A stretch of DNA of 64,000 bases from assembly GCA_029948255.1 (NCBI GenBank), contig JALIZF010001889.1:1-64000 (forward strand), given 5' to 3'. The stretch is from Telmatactis stephensoni. Taxonomy: Eukaryota; Cnidaria; Anthozoa; Actiniaria; Isophelliidae. Below are positions 46,780 to 57,910 of the stretch, piece by piece. Below the pieces are notes generated by a model, which saw only the letters and a program-made list of their open reading frames with translations, did no database searches and was not told where the DNA came from. Both the position numbers and the translations under genes were made by a program. Within the stretch, counting starts at the first letter, position 1. Every line of letters starts with the position of its first letter.

Positions 46780-48360
46780 AGAAAAAAACCGTGCAAGTAT
46801 GCTGAAAACCGTGCAAGTATAGAAACCGTGCAAGTATAAAAAACCGTGCAAGTATAAAAAACCGTGCAAGTGTAAAAAACCATGCAAGTATAAAAAACCG
46901 TGCAAGTATATAAAAAAACCCGTGCAAGTATAAAATCCATGCAAATATAAAAACCGTGCAAGTATAAAAAACCGTGCAAGTATAAAAACATTATTTTATA
47001 CTCGCACGGATGTTTATGCTTGCACGGATATTTATACTCGCACGGTTTTTAAACTCGCATGGTTTTTTAATACTTGCACGGTTTTTTATACTTGCATGGT
47101 TTTTTATACTTGCACGGTTTTTTATACTTGCACGGTTTTTATACTTGCATGTTTTTTTTATACTTGCACGGTTTTTTATACTTGCACGGTTTTTAATACT
47201 TGCATGTTTTTTCATACATGCACGGTTTTTTATACTTGCACGGTTTTTTATACTTGCGCGGTTTTTTATACTCTGAGCTTGCATGTTTTTTTCCACTTGC
47301 ATGTTTTTACACATGCACGGTTTTTATACTTGCACCGCATATGTTGCTAAACAAACAGGAATAGGGACAAGTGAATTATATTTCCCATTCAAACATTCAT
47401 GAGAGCTAATGAGGTCCGTTTTTGTACTGAAATTGTAATCGAAGGGCACTGAAGTTCTTTCGTGCAACTGTAATTTGATGATCTAAGCGTGTTTGTGTCT
47501 TTTGTTCATATAAATATAAATTTTTTGTTTTTTTTAGACATGCACGGTTTTTATACTTGCACGGATTTTTATACTTGCAAAGTTTTTTATACTTGCACGG
47601 TTTTTTATACTTGCACCACATATGTTGCTAAACAAACAAGAATAGGGGGAAGTGAATTATATTTCCCATTCAAACATTCCTGAGAGCTAATGAGGTCAGT
47701 TTTTGTACTGAAATTGTAATCGAAGGGCACTGAAGTTCTTTCGTGCAACTGTAATTTGATGATCTAAGCGTGTTTGTGTCTTTTGTTCATATAAATATCA
47801 AAGAAAAATGTTTGTTTTTTTTAGACATGCACGGTTTTTATACTTGCACGGTTTTTATACTTGCACGGTTTTTATACTTGCACGGTTTTTTATACTTGCA
47901 CGGTTTTTTATACTTGCACGGTTTTTTATACTTGCACGGTTTTTTATACTTGCGCGGTCTTTTATACTTGCATGTTTTTTTTTCCACTTGCATGTTTTTA
48001 TACACGCACGGTTTTTATGCTTGCACCGCATATGTTGCTAAACAAACAGGAATAGGGACAAGTGAACTATATTTCCCATTCAAACATTCATGAGAGCTAA
48101 TGAGGTCAGTTTTTGTACTGAAATTGTAATTGAAGCTCTAATTCGTGCAACTGTAATTTGATGATCTCAAAGCGTGTTTGTGTCTTTTGTTCATATAAAT
48201 ATCAAAGAAAATTTTTTGTTTTTTTAATACATGCACGGTTTTTATACTTGCACGGTTTTTTTCGCACAGTTGTTTTGTTTGCATGTTTTTTTATACATGC
48301 ACTGTTAACGTTTTTTATATACTTGCACGGTTTTCTCTACTGGCAAGCTTTTTTTATTTG
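46780..48360. repeat. 17-18-bp tandem repeat array with an orientation switch
   Basis: Units of tatacttgcacggtttttt occur in minus orientation at about 46786-46990 (around 11 units), then in plus orientation at about 46998-47335 (around 18), 47540-47620, 47826-48030 and 48230-48350. The plus blocks are separated by a repeated spacer of roughly 200 bases (starts near 47341, 47622 and 48032; includes cccattcaaacattcatgag), so there is a higher-order period of about 280-410 bases. All open frames here are repeat artefacts. Confidence 0.93.
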
Positions 48361-48420
48361 TATGTTCAGTTCCACTTGCACATTTGTTTTTGTACCATCA
48401 CTGCTTTCGTTATTTTAAGG

Positions 48421-50760
48421 CGGCTTTTTAAGGTGGCTCAATATAGTCTTTTATTGACCATGCTTCCGTTTTTTTCTTTTGGCCAATTGAGCAACTTGCT
48501 CTTCACAAACCAAAACGATTATAATTGAAATGTAAAAATTGGAATATTTGGATATTGAAAGTGAATGATTCAAAAATCAGTTACTGAACGATTAAAGTAC
48601 AACTTACAAGAAAGCGTTTGGTTATAGAAAGGCCAACTGATACATCGGTTTAAAAGGGTACAGTTTAACTGCTCGATTAACTTAATAAACTACAGTGGGC
48701 AAGGAGTGTTATGCGTTAGGAGGGAACACGTACAGGCCAAACCAAAAAGCTTGCGTAAGCTCAAGGTTGATCAAGGTCAGGCTTGGCTGGTACGTGACTG
48801 GTACGTGTAACATAGTTTAGTTTAGTTGAATGAATTCATCACAATTTTTGACAAATGGCTAGAATACTAAAATAACAATGAATACGTACACATAACTAAA
48901 TAAGTGGGTGTGACAGAGGAAGGGAACAGTAATTTCGTCCCAATTGTGACCTAACCCCTTAATAATAATAAGAATAATAAAAAATACCCTTCTAAAAACT
49001 ACAGACATACTATAAAAATGGGAAATATATGTATCATACTAATCCACAAATAATAATAATAATAATCTAAGATAAAGGCAATAATCATCATACGACAATC
49101 ATATGACTTACCGGTTAAGACTTGCCTTTGAGACCAACGCGGGCTTGTAATTCGTACGTTACACATGCGTGTACATGTAAGAGTTAAGGAATGAACACGA
49201 GTGTTCCATGGGATATAAATTAAGTACTGAGCATTTGGTAAAAGGCCACGAGGGCGCGGCCCGAGACACCTTGTATTTCATGCGAGGTATACTCTATATC
49301 CCATGGGACACGAGTGTTCGTTCTATAACCGTCTAAGGGGCTGTTTTTTGGAGGCGAGCCAGCCTGGTAAGCGGGTGACTTCTTTTGGTCTTTGGCCCCC
49401 AGGGAAAAGAAAACATGTAAACAGCTCGATAGAATATGATCACACTCACGAGCTACTCACACTTTACCCGCTTTTATTGTCACATTGCTTAGAGGTGCAT
49501 TTGTTTTGCACCGTTTTTATTTGACCGTTACATTTTTGCATTTTCCGATGTAAATAGGCCATTTGCATGATGGCGTCATATACTACAACTACCAGAATGC
49601 TATACTGCTCAAGATGATAGAAATCACTTCAAATTTGATGTCAGTAAGCTTAAGAAGAAAAATGCATGCTTGATATTTGCTAGTTAAATTCATAAGGTGA
49701 ATTTGATACATGCACGTATATCAATATTTTTTAAAATATCTTATATATTTTACGTTTTTCATAAATATCAATGAATATTAATATCAATATTAAAATTTTA
49801 TCTAGAATGTAAAAAAAAAGAAAACAAATTCCTTCAAACCAAAATTTTTTCCCCTACCCCCTGAGTCAGGCTTTGGTTGCATAGCAGATGCTATGAAGAA
49901 CATTTCTGATATCGTATGAAAATTCAAAGATTAATCGAGAATATCCATGACGTCACAATCCACTGATGCTACGTTTGGGCTACCTGTGATCGATGTAGGT
50001 TTACAAACAACACATGACTGGACCAGCATGGGAGGTAGGCGTGGTCAAGACGAAAACTGTCCTCACCCTTCTTTTAGGTTTTTACACAAAATGAAGAAAA
50101 CCCTTTTTAAATGGTTCAATTCTACGGAGATGAGTGGCATGACGAGACATTCCTCAGCGTCTGAATAAAAAGCAACTCACTCGTATGTAAAATAGTTCTT
50201 TATTGCTTTTAAAATAGTTCAGTGTACCTGCGTTACAAAGTGACAGTTTTTATTTGATGTTGATGCGGTTTAATCAGTACTGAGTGAACAGAGAGTATGA
50301 ACCTATGGAGCGGTTTTGCGTATTCATTTTAATGTTCTGCTTTGGTATCCATACTGGACCATAGTTAATCTGGACTTAGTTCAACTACGTCAACTCCATG
50401 TCTTATTCTTTATGAACAAGACGTTCTTGACGTACGTTTTTACATTTAACGTAAATGATAGATACAGTGACATTAACAGTCGTCGCCCGACATATCCTAC
50501 GCCGACAGTTAACCGCTCGATGTGGCAAAACTTCTATTTATATCTGCTACGCAGGCTAACCTTTATCCTGATTCATGTGCCAACCACTGGAAATTTATAT
50601 GACGAGAAATATCTAAGAAATTGCATTTTGCTATGATAGGAACTGAACAAAACGTATAGGAAAATGCATTTTTCTGCATATTTCCTAGATATTTAAATCT
50701 CTAGCTGGAAATATCTTGCGGTTTGTAGAAAAATGTGTTTTCCTACGTTTGTCGAGTTCC
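48421..50760. other. Non-coding stretch with one foldback and a dispersed repeat
   Basis: 49197-49318 is an inverted repeat (acacgagtgttccatggga / tcccatgggacacgagtgt). 49430-49560 matches 27890-28010 in opposite orientation. Short AAT tracts lie at 48958-49068. The open frame at 50316-50636 has no family resemblance. Confidence 0.5.
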
Positions 50761-50771
50761 TATCAAACAAA

Positions 50772-51327
50772 TAGCCTGCGTTGCCGACTCTCAAGGGAAG
50801 GGAAGGGAAAGGAAGGGAAGGGAAGGGAAGGGAAGGGAAAGAAAGGGAAGGGAAGGGAAGGGAAGGGAAAGAAAGGGAAGGGAAGGGAAGGGAAGGAAAG
50901 GGAAGGGAAGGGAAAGGGAGGGGAGGGGAGGGAAGGGAAGGGAAAGGGAGGGGAGGGAAGGGAAAGGGAAGGGAAGGAAAAGGAAGGGAAGGAAAGGGAA
51001 GTGAAGGGAAACGAAAAGGGAGGGGAGGGGAGGGGAGGGAAGGGGAGGGGAGGGAAGGGAAGGGAAGGGAAGGGAAGGGAAGGGAAAGAAAGGGAAGGGA
51101 AGGGAAGGGAAGGAAAGGGAAGGAAAGGGAAAGGGAGGGGAGGGAAGGGAAGGGAAGGGAAAGGGAGGGGAGGGGAGGGAAGGGAAGGGAAAGGGAAGGG
51201 AAGGAAAGGGAAGGGAAGTGAAGGGAAAATAAAAGGGAGGGGAGGAGAGGGGAGGGGAGGGGAGGAGAGGGAAAGGGAGGTTGAAGGAGGGCAAAGGGGA
51301 GGGAGAGGGAGCCAGCAACGCAGTCTA
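50772..51327. mobile_element. GGGAA-rich tract enclosed by MITE-like termini
   Basis: About 500 bases of (GGGAA)n/(GGGGA)n on the plus strand lie between tagcctgcgttgcc and its near-complement ggcaacgcagtcta-type terminus. Flanking caaacaaa and caaaggaa may be a decayed 8-bp duplication. Long Gly/Lys/Glu and Pro/Ser/Leu frames are artefacts. Confidence 0.75.
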
Positions 51328-51624
51328 CAAAGGAATATGCAATTTCCTAGATACGTCCTGTTGTAAGAAATGCCGGGGCAATTTCATATTTGCAGTGAAC
51401 CAGATTGAGAGCGAGTTGGCCGTTTAAACAAACCAATTTGTGAAAAGATAATACGAAAATGGTTGACACATAAACAGTTTCAATTTATTACGTACTTACT
51501 CCCTCTCTCGCTCCTACGCGCGGAGTCTTTTGTCCCAGTGTGATTCACTGTAAAAACTGTGATGAATCACCATGCAGGTGAAATGAATCACCATGATAAC
51601 GTGAAGTCAGAAACCTTAGCTTTA

Positions 51625-52070
51625 TAGAACGGTTTTCGTATGAGTGGGAATGACTTACCGCGTTTCGTACCTTAAAAATATTAAAATATAGACATTGTCT
51701 ATATTTGGTAGCACGTGACGGTAAGTCAGCTGTTGAGCTTGTGGCCCTCTAAACAGAACAAAATATCTGAAATTACAGTAAACAAACTTCAAAACATAAT
51801 TTAAGAATCCCAACTGGCCAACTGGCCAGGAGGCAAACCAGTTGGCTATTTTCGAGTATGGTCGAGAGAATCTGAACTAGGGATTATGTACCCAGAACAA
51901 ATTCAACCTCATCGAGTAGCCGGAGCGGGACTCAGGGACTCGAACTCGGGACCACCAGATTACAAGACCAATGCCCTGACTACCACTCGACCATGCTGCC
52001 TCCTGTGATCGTGTTTCTGCCTTCCGTAGCTGTTCAGTGGCCGTAACCAAGTCATACGAAATCTGCTCTA
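51625..52070. mobile_element. MITE (gttttcgtatgagtggga family) carrying a SINE insertion
   Basis: Outer termini are tagaacggttttcgtatgag and gtcatacgaaatctgctcta. Inside, on the minus strand, is a tRNA-derived SINE: A box tggtcgagtgg (about 51982-51992), B box gagttcgagtccc (about 51934-51946), and a body with ccaactggtttgcctcc. Confidence 0.65.
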
Positions 52071-52210
52071 TACTCCTAGGTAGTGATACAAATCAATTAA
52101 CTAACTGTGTCCATATAAGTACCTGTGGACGGAGCAGCAGGGAAAATATTCCGCCATGCTTCTCCGTCCGCAACACGAACTGATCGCGACCAGTCTACAT
52201 CTTGTCAGAA

Positions 52211-52418
52211 TGACAAGCAAACTAGTTGTTAATAATAATAATAATAATTATAATAATAATAATAATAATATATTCTTATATAGCGCTTATACAGGTCTGT
52301 TCTAGGCGCTGTAAACAAAACAACAATAACAACAACAACAACAAAATACAATCATAAATCAAAAGCTAACTTAAATAAATGAGTTTTAAGTTCTTTCTTG
52401 AAAGACGAGGGACTGTTG
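52211..52418 (-). mobile_element. LINE 3' end with (ATT)n tail
   Basis: On the minus strand it reads SSFKKELKTHLFKLAFDL then stop, a common non-LTR polymerase C terminus. It is followed by cagcgcctagaacagacctg, agcgctatataagaa and an ATT repeat tail. It abuts a TRAF-C fragment. Confidence 0.65.
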
Positions 52419-52420
52419 TT

Positions 52421-52485
52421 AGCCTCTTTACTGTAAATCCTGCTGGCATACAAACAAAGGACAGTCAGAAACAATGTTCATATTT
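52421..52485 (-). pseudogene. TRAF-C fragment (inner part)
   Basis: It matches 21196-21260 of the TRAF3-like exon 7 with several changes (gcctctttactgtaaatcct). It is too short to code for a domain. Confidence 0.75.
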
Positions 52486-52676
52486 CAGCTCTTAACCCGA
52501 GTATGGGTCATAAGCTTTTAGCTCTGCACACAACAGGGGACATGTGTCATAATATCATACTAGCCGTTTCTAATGAAAGCGTAAAGTGTTGCGAGCTCGG
52601 TCTACTTTTTGTCGTAAATAATTCAAGCCAGCAGAAGCCAAGAATAAATAAAAACAAACGAGTTTTACGTTTACTT

Positions 52677-53032
52677 TAGAAGTTCATATCATTTTGTGAC
52701 TTCCTTAAAACAAGCATTTTTTCTCAAAATTCATGTGTCCTGAGATAAGAACTACATTTACCTCAAAACAATGTTCTACATACACTATTTTACGAAAAAG
52801 ATTTCTTAAAACAAGCACTTTTATCTCAAAATTACTTCAGGACACAACTTTTATGAGATATATAAAAAGTATCTATTTTATGGAAATGTTCTGATTTCTT
52901 CAAATAAGTAAATGCAGAAGATCACCGATCATTTTTGAGGCAAACATATGCCGTTCTTATCTCAAGACGGCACAATTTTGAGAACAAATTCTTGTTTTAA
53001 GGAAATCACAAATATGAAATTTTAGAGTGGTT
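52677..53032. repeat. Long imperfect inverted repeat
   Basis: Outer arms contain gacttccttaaaacaagca and its complement near 53000 (cttgttttaaggaaatcac), and inner blocks ctcaaaatt/aattttgag also pair. It is probably a foldback element. Confidence 0.55.
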
Positions 53033-53685
53033 GCAGTTGACTTCGCATACGGACCTGAAGTAATATATCTCAGTAGCTATAAAAATTAGCTATAAAAATG
53101 AAAGAGCTATGATAAATTTTCGTTTTCAAGAGCAGTGGAACAGTCAGTTCGGTCCGAGTCTCAATACGTTACCGAGTTGTTCAGAGCAAACACGAACAAG
53201 CCGAACAACTGCACAAGGCGTGGAAACGACCCTCGCCCCGAGGTCTGGACAGGGTTAGCCAACTAATCGGAACCAACGACAAACAACCATATAAATTGAC
53301 TAAATGACAATTTTTAACTGACAACCGATAAATCACTTAGATTTTAACTGACCCGACATCCACCCGACAAACAATGCCCATACAGCAAGCAAACCTGAGT
53401 AACGTTTCTGCCACAAGCTTGAACACGTCAGCAAAATGTACAGAAAAAGATTCAAGATTTATGTGAACTGCAAGATGGCCGACAACAATGATGACATATT
53501 TCCTTACGTTTCTTTTCTTTACACATTTTCTTTTACATCTTTACTTGGCACAGGGTCAGTTGTACAGCGCCAATCGCGTCTAAATGATAGTTGACTCAAA
53601 TTAATCTAAGTCGATCCTGGGGTCAACATTGTGTTTCCGCAATCCCATTTGGTGTACGTAAACGTGTAGTAAACACGAGAGGAAT

Positions 53686-54040
53686 AGACCACTTTCATAA
53701 TTCGGTTTTTTCCAGTAGAGCAAATTAGGGCCTTGTGCAAGAAATTATCAATGCTATGTGAGAAATTACTTCAAAACAAATATTTTCAAAAAAGTTATGC
53801 ACTGTCAAAAATAGAGAGTTTTGTATGTAATTTTGAGCAAAAGCCTTGGTAGCCTCGTTTTGGTGCATTTTCAGAATTTTAAATCCCCATATCTTGTCAA
53901 GGATTTAATGTTTTGTTTTGAAAATTGCACAAATTATCAAAATCAACAATCTTAATAATTTCAAATTGATACAGTTCCAGAAATAGTAATTTTTCACTAT
54001 TTATGCTAATTAGCAGCGGCCATTATGAAAGTCGTGTATA
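53686..54040. mobile_element. MITE-like element (accactttcataat termini)
   Basis: Termini gaccactttcataatt and attatgaaagtcgtg are inverted and enclose about 330 non-coding bases. Confidence 0.5.
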
Positions 54041-54529
54041 GTGTCCATACCTTATTACCCTGCGACAAATCCCATGAGTGTGTGCTGAGCTTTAGGATCT
54101 GGCCCCAGTTGCATGAGGGGTGGATAGTCCTATACATTGGACCGGGATTGGATAAATCTTTATCTAATGACTGGATAAAAATGATGAACCTGTCTACTGG
54201 ATAAGGATTTATCTAACGGTCGATTCACCCTTCGCGCAACTGCAATGGTCGGTCGTTAATTTTCCCGTTGGCAAATCGAATTTCAGATGGTGCACTTCCG
54301 ATTATGAGCTGAGAGCTTTCTATGGAGCATTCTACAACAGAAATTTGTAATCAATTATTTTGGCTAGTGAGAGGGTGACAACCATTTTGCATGTCTTTGT
54401 AGATACGCCGGCAGGCAGGCATGAGTGAATTGCATTGTGAATTAGCATGATTATATGGCCACTAGCTGAGACTGAATTTGTTCCGATTTCGATTAGTTCA
54501 AATTCAGTTTCTCGGCCATGCTTGTAATA

Positions 54530-54695
54530 TAGCCAACTGGTTTGCCTCCTTGCCAGTTGGGATTCTTAAACACTTTATGTTTGATTATACTTCATTTCAT
54601 TTCAGTTCATTTCAACCGCATTTGATTATATACATATAGATATTTGCGGTATATAAATCTTAAACATTATCATTATCATTATATAGGCATAGCTT
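54530..54695 (+). repeat. SINE 3' half
   Basis: It shares ccaactggtttgcctccttg with the SINE inside 51625-52070 and ends in cattatcattatcattat, a SINE-like simple tail. Confidence 0.6.
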
Positions 54696-54702
54696 ATCTA
54701 AA

Positions 54703-54772
54703 TCCAAGAAGTGGAAGACTAGTGGTGTCCGGCCACAGCGATTTTGATAAACATGGTCTCATCAGTGACGTA
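54703..54772 (-). pseudogene. TRAF-C fragment (extreme C-terminal part)
   Basis: It matches the last about 65 coding bases of TRAF3-like exon 7 (gattttgataaacatggtct) and stops exactly where the 52421-52485 fragment would continue, but the two are in swapped order. Confidence 0.75.
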
Positions 54773-54795
54773 CGGCTTAGTCTACACCCCGGGGG

Positions 54796-55104
54796 GACTC
54801 CATTGTAAAGGATCGGGTATACTCGTCAGAAATTTTCAAAAAATACCCCTAAAAGAAGATACCAGAAGTATTTTTAAAAGGGCGTGGCCGGACGATTTTT
54901 AACCCCTAAGAGATACCAGCGATAACAAGCTAATGAACATTATTGTTATAAATACAAAATTGGACTAAAAGATACCAGGAAATCCTAAAACTCTAAACTT
55001 CAATTTTAACACCCTAAAAGATACCAAATCGCTGATTTTTACACCTATGAGATACGACGTACGAGCATACTCAATCCTTTTACAATGGAGTCCCCCCCCC
55101 GGGG
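54796..55104. mobile_element. MITE (ccccggggggactccatt termini) beside the TRAF-C duplicate
   Basis: Inverted termini are ccccggggggactccattgt and acaatggagtccccccccgg. The interior has repeated taaaagataccag-like blocks. It ends 41 bases from the TRAF-C stop codon. Confidence 0.75.
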
Positions 55105-55144
55105 ATCTATACTACCTCGTTAGGATAATAACCAAACTTGTGGC

Positions 55145-55885
55145 TTAAAACCCAAGAGGAGGAAGATCAGTGGTGTCCACAACGATTTTGATAAACATGG
55201 TCTCATCAGTGACGTAGCCTCTTGACTGTAAATCCTGCTGGCTTACAAACAAAGGACATCCAGAAGCGATATTCATATTAGATGTGGGTCGTTTGAAACT
55301 GGAGCTCTTTGGATCTGGTCTGAAGGTATCACTTATGTCATTTTGACGATCATGATCCAGCATCCTAAAGGTAACCTTTTGTCTAAATGGCCATGGGAGA
55401 AGAGCATCATATTCACCCTTCATGATCACAAAGAACAATGAAAGGTGCGTTCCTTTTCCAGGGCCGTCTCCGTTGAGATAAACACAAGCACACACTTTGT
55501 ATCCATAGCGACCAACGTAGAAAGGAAGGCTGTAGATGGATGGGGTTTTTCCAATGATAGCTTCATGCAGCCTACGGCTGAACTCTTCAATTTTCCAGAT
55601 GTAAGTACCATCATAAGATGTAGCTTCCAACATTTGAGTTTTCAAATCACGTTCAGCAACTTGGATGTCGTGTAAGGCCAGCTGATGTTCGTCTCTTCCT
55701 AATCTCCTTTCAATAATGGATGAGCTACTGGCCAAAAACCTGGGACCACCCAATGGTCCTACACTACCACGTGACAGTTCCGACTCCAAAGCACTGAGTT
55801 TCGCTTCTAGCTCTACTAAAGCAGTCCTTATGTCATCAAATTGTTGTGAAAATTGGCCTTTTCCACATTTTGCAGAAACAGAATC
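55145..55885 (-). CDS. Duplicate of the TRAF3-like 3' end (coiled coil + TRAF-C), partial gene
   Basis: A 741-base uninterrupted frame (246 residues plus stop) corresponds to exons 6 and 7 of the complete gene fused into one. It has QFSQQFDDIRTALVELEAKL, ERRLGRDEHQLALHDIQVAE and a complete TRAF-C ending VDTTDLPPLGF. The exon 6 acceptor (cccttgcag/GATTCT) and about 100 bases of intron beyond it are conserved. TRAF-C differs from the complete gene at only a handful of residues, with no stop or frameshift. No RING, zinc-finger or exon 5 counterpart was found between 55.9 and 64 kb. It is either a recent truncated duplicate or the last exon of a gene starting beyond the window. Confidence 0.8.
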   Translation of the reverse strand, partial: DSVSAKCGKGQFSQQFDDIRTALVELEAKLSALESELSRGSVGPLGGPRFLASSSSIIERRLGRDEHQLALHDIQVAERDLKTQMLEATSYDGTYIWKIEEFSRRLHEAIIGKTPSIYSLPFYVGRYGYKVCACVYLNGDGPGKGTHLSLFFVIMKGEYDALLPWPFRQKVTFRMLDHDRQNDISDTFRPDPKSSSFKRPTSNMNIASGCPLFVSQQDLQSRGYVTDETMFIKIVVDTTDLPPLGF

Positions 55886-57164
55886 CTGCAAGGGCAAGAA
55901 AAGAAAATAATCCACTAAATAGGGTTTCAAATTCTTCAAAACACGAGAATAGTTTTAGTAGCTCAACGCAAGGACATTTGCTGATGTACTGTGGGTAAGT
56001 GAGTGAGTCAGCACCCGTCGCTACTTGTCAACTCGAAAGACCGGCGTCAGCCACTCCAAAAGTCTGCACAAGACAGTCGTCACTAATCGGCGAATACGGC
56101 GATTGGTGATTGCACGACCGATCGAAAAGAACTGTGGTCACGCTATTATATGTCGCTATCCGGCGCGGAGATATGAATCGCCTATCGACCACTTTGTCCA
56201 GTAAGGTCTTTACTGAATGGTACCGGTATTACTTGGATATTTAGTTAATGAAAATGAAGCAATTTTTGTTACCCCAAATTTTCTTTTTGCCGTGCAATTA
56301 CCAGTCGTCGATTGCCATTCGCCATTCGCCCGGTCAACTTTTTTGGAAATACTGGAAATAGGTCTATATTCATAAAATGTTTGAGATATAACGCGCGCAC
56401 TGATTGGCTATCTACCATGTTTACATCAGAGGACGGCACTAAAGGTCGTCTATCCAAAGAAGGCTACAACCATTCAACACTGTTGGTCTATCTTGACTGC
56501 CAAGGTTTAAAAGGCTCGAAATAGAGCACAACAACAGAAGATGTTATGGATGAGAGCATGGCAACAAAAACAAAATGATATCTTTAAACATGTATAAAGC
56601 AAACAGGATTGACAGAAGACACCATAATACTAAGAGAGCGAAACTTGCGGGTTGATACAACATTTCCGCGCGATGTGCTTGATGCTAGTGCAGATTTCGT
56701 ATGAGTGTGAAAAACTACGGCACGCTTACGGCGCGACACGGACACGGCACGGAACCTAAGTCCAGTAATATATGTACATGAAGGGAGAAAAATTCAAATC
56801 GCTATAACTCCCTCAAATGAGCACGAAACGGCTTGAAACTTCACAGAAATACACAGAAAGACAAGCACAACAGTATCATGAGTCCAAATTGTTTATTTAT
56901 TCAAAATTTATTTTTCAGCAAATCGATCGTGGAATCCCATATATTTCATATACAGATGCACAGCTTGGGCTACCTGTGTTTGGACTGACCATTCGACGCT
57001 GAACTTCACGCTAGCAACATTTTTGACCGATTTTTCCCGCCCGACCCTTCCCAGTAGTCAGTCTTTGTTTCTCAATATTCAATATCGAGAAATAAAAAAA
57101 AATATTTCTCGATATTGAATATTCAATCCTTTACCACGACCAAAAAAGGAAGATCGTGTCTAAA

Positions 57165-57322
57165 ACTCCACACGGGTACATACAGGTAACATACGAGCAA
57201 CATACGGGTACATACGACTACATACGAGTACATACAGGTGACATACCAGTACATACGAGTAACATACGACAACACACGGGTAACATACGACAACATACGA
57301 GTAACATACGACAACATACGGG
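57165..57322 (+). repeat. Minisatellite of acatacgagta / acatacgacaac units
   Basis: About 13 imperfect copies of (a)acatacg(a/g)gta and acatacgacaac. Confidence 0.85.
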
Positions 57323-57689
57323 TAAAAAAATTTATTTTTCCCTTTTTTTCAATCTGAACATAATCAATAAAGCACGTCTATTTCTTCAAGAAATATATAC
57401 TATCAAACTGAATGTCATATTGCCTGTAACACTGTAACTAAGAATATACATGGTGCTTGTTGAGCATAGCACGTTTTTGTCTTGTTTTTTTACTAGCGTC
57501 AGTCAGTCAGGCCATCATTGTCTCCTTTTGGAACCCTAGTGCCTACCCCTGGTCATATGGTTTGGAATTTTCTCTTCTGGTTCATGTATGTGATTCACAA
57601 CTCGATTGTATGACTCTTAGTTTTGTATAAATACGCACTCACAAGCAAAAGGAAAGAGAACAACATCATCTCAGAGATCGATAGACGTA

Positions 57690-57910
57690 TCGGGGGTGGA
57701 AGCGGAATCAGGAATCAGGAATCACGGCTTTGAAATTTGTAGGAATCATGAATCATTGCGTTTTAAGTTAAGGAATCATGAGTCAGTGTATTTTGTAAAA
57801 TGAATCATGAATCACGACAAAAATTTGATAAGGAATCATGAATCATGGGCTGAAATTTGAAGGGAATCATGAATCATTGAACTTAAATGATTCCGCTTCC
57901 AGTCCCCCGA
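57690..57910. mobile_element. MITE with internal ggaatcatgaatca repeats
   Basis: Termini tcgggggtggaagcggaatc and its near-complement are flanked by agacgta on both sides (57683-57689 and 57911-57917), a 7-bp target-site duplication. The interior is a run of (g)gaatcatgaatca units. Confidence 0.85.

Noticed and set aside
46650..48528. Many Leu/Phe/Cys-rich frames
   Set aside because: They are produced by the cttgcacggttttt tandem array on both strands.
50716..51366. Gly/Lys/Glu-rich 216-aa frame and Pro/Ser/Leu-rich antisense frame
   Set aside because: These are translations of the GGGAA repeat, with no start context, domain or splice evidence.
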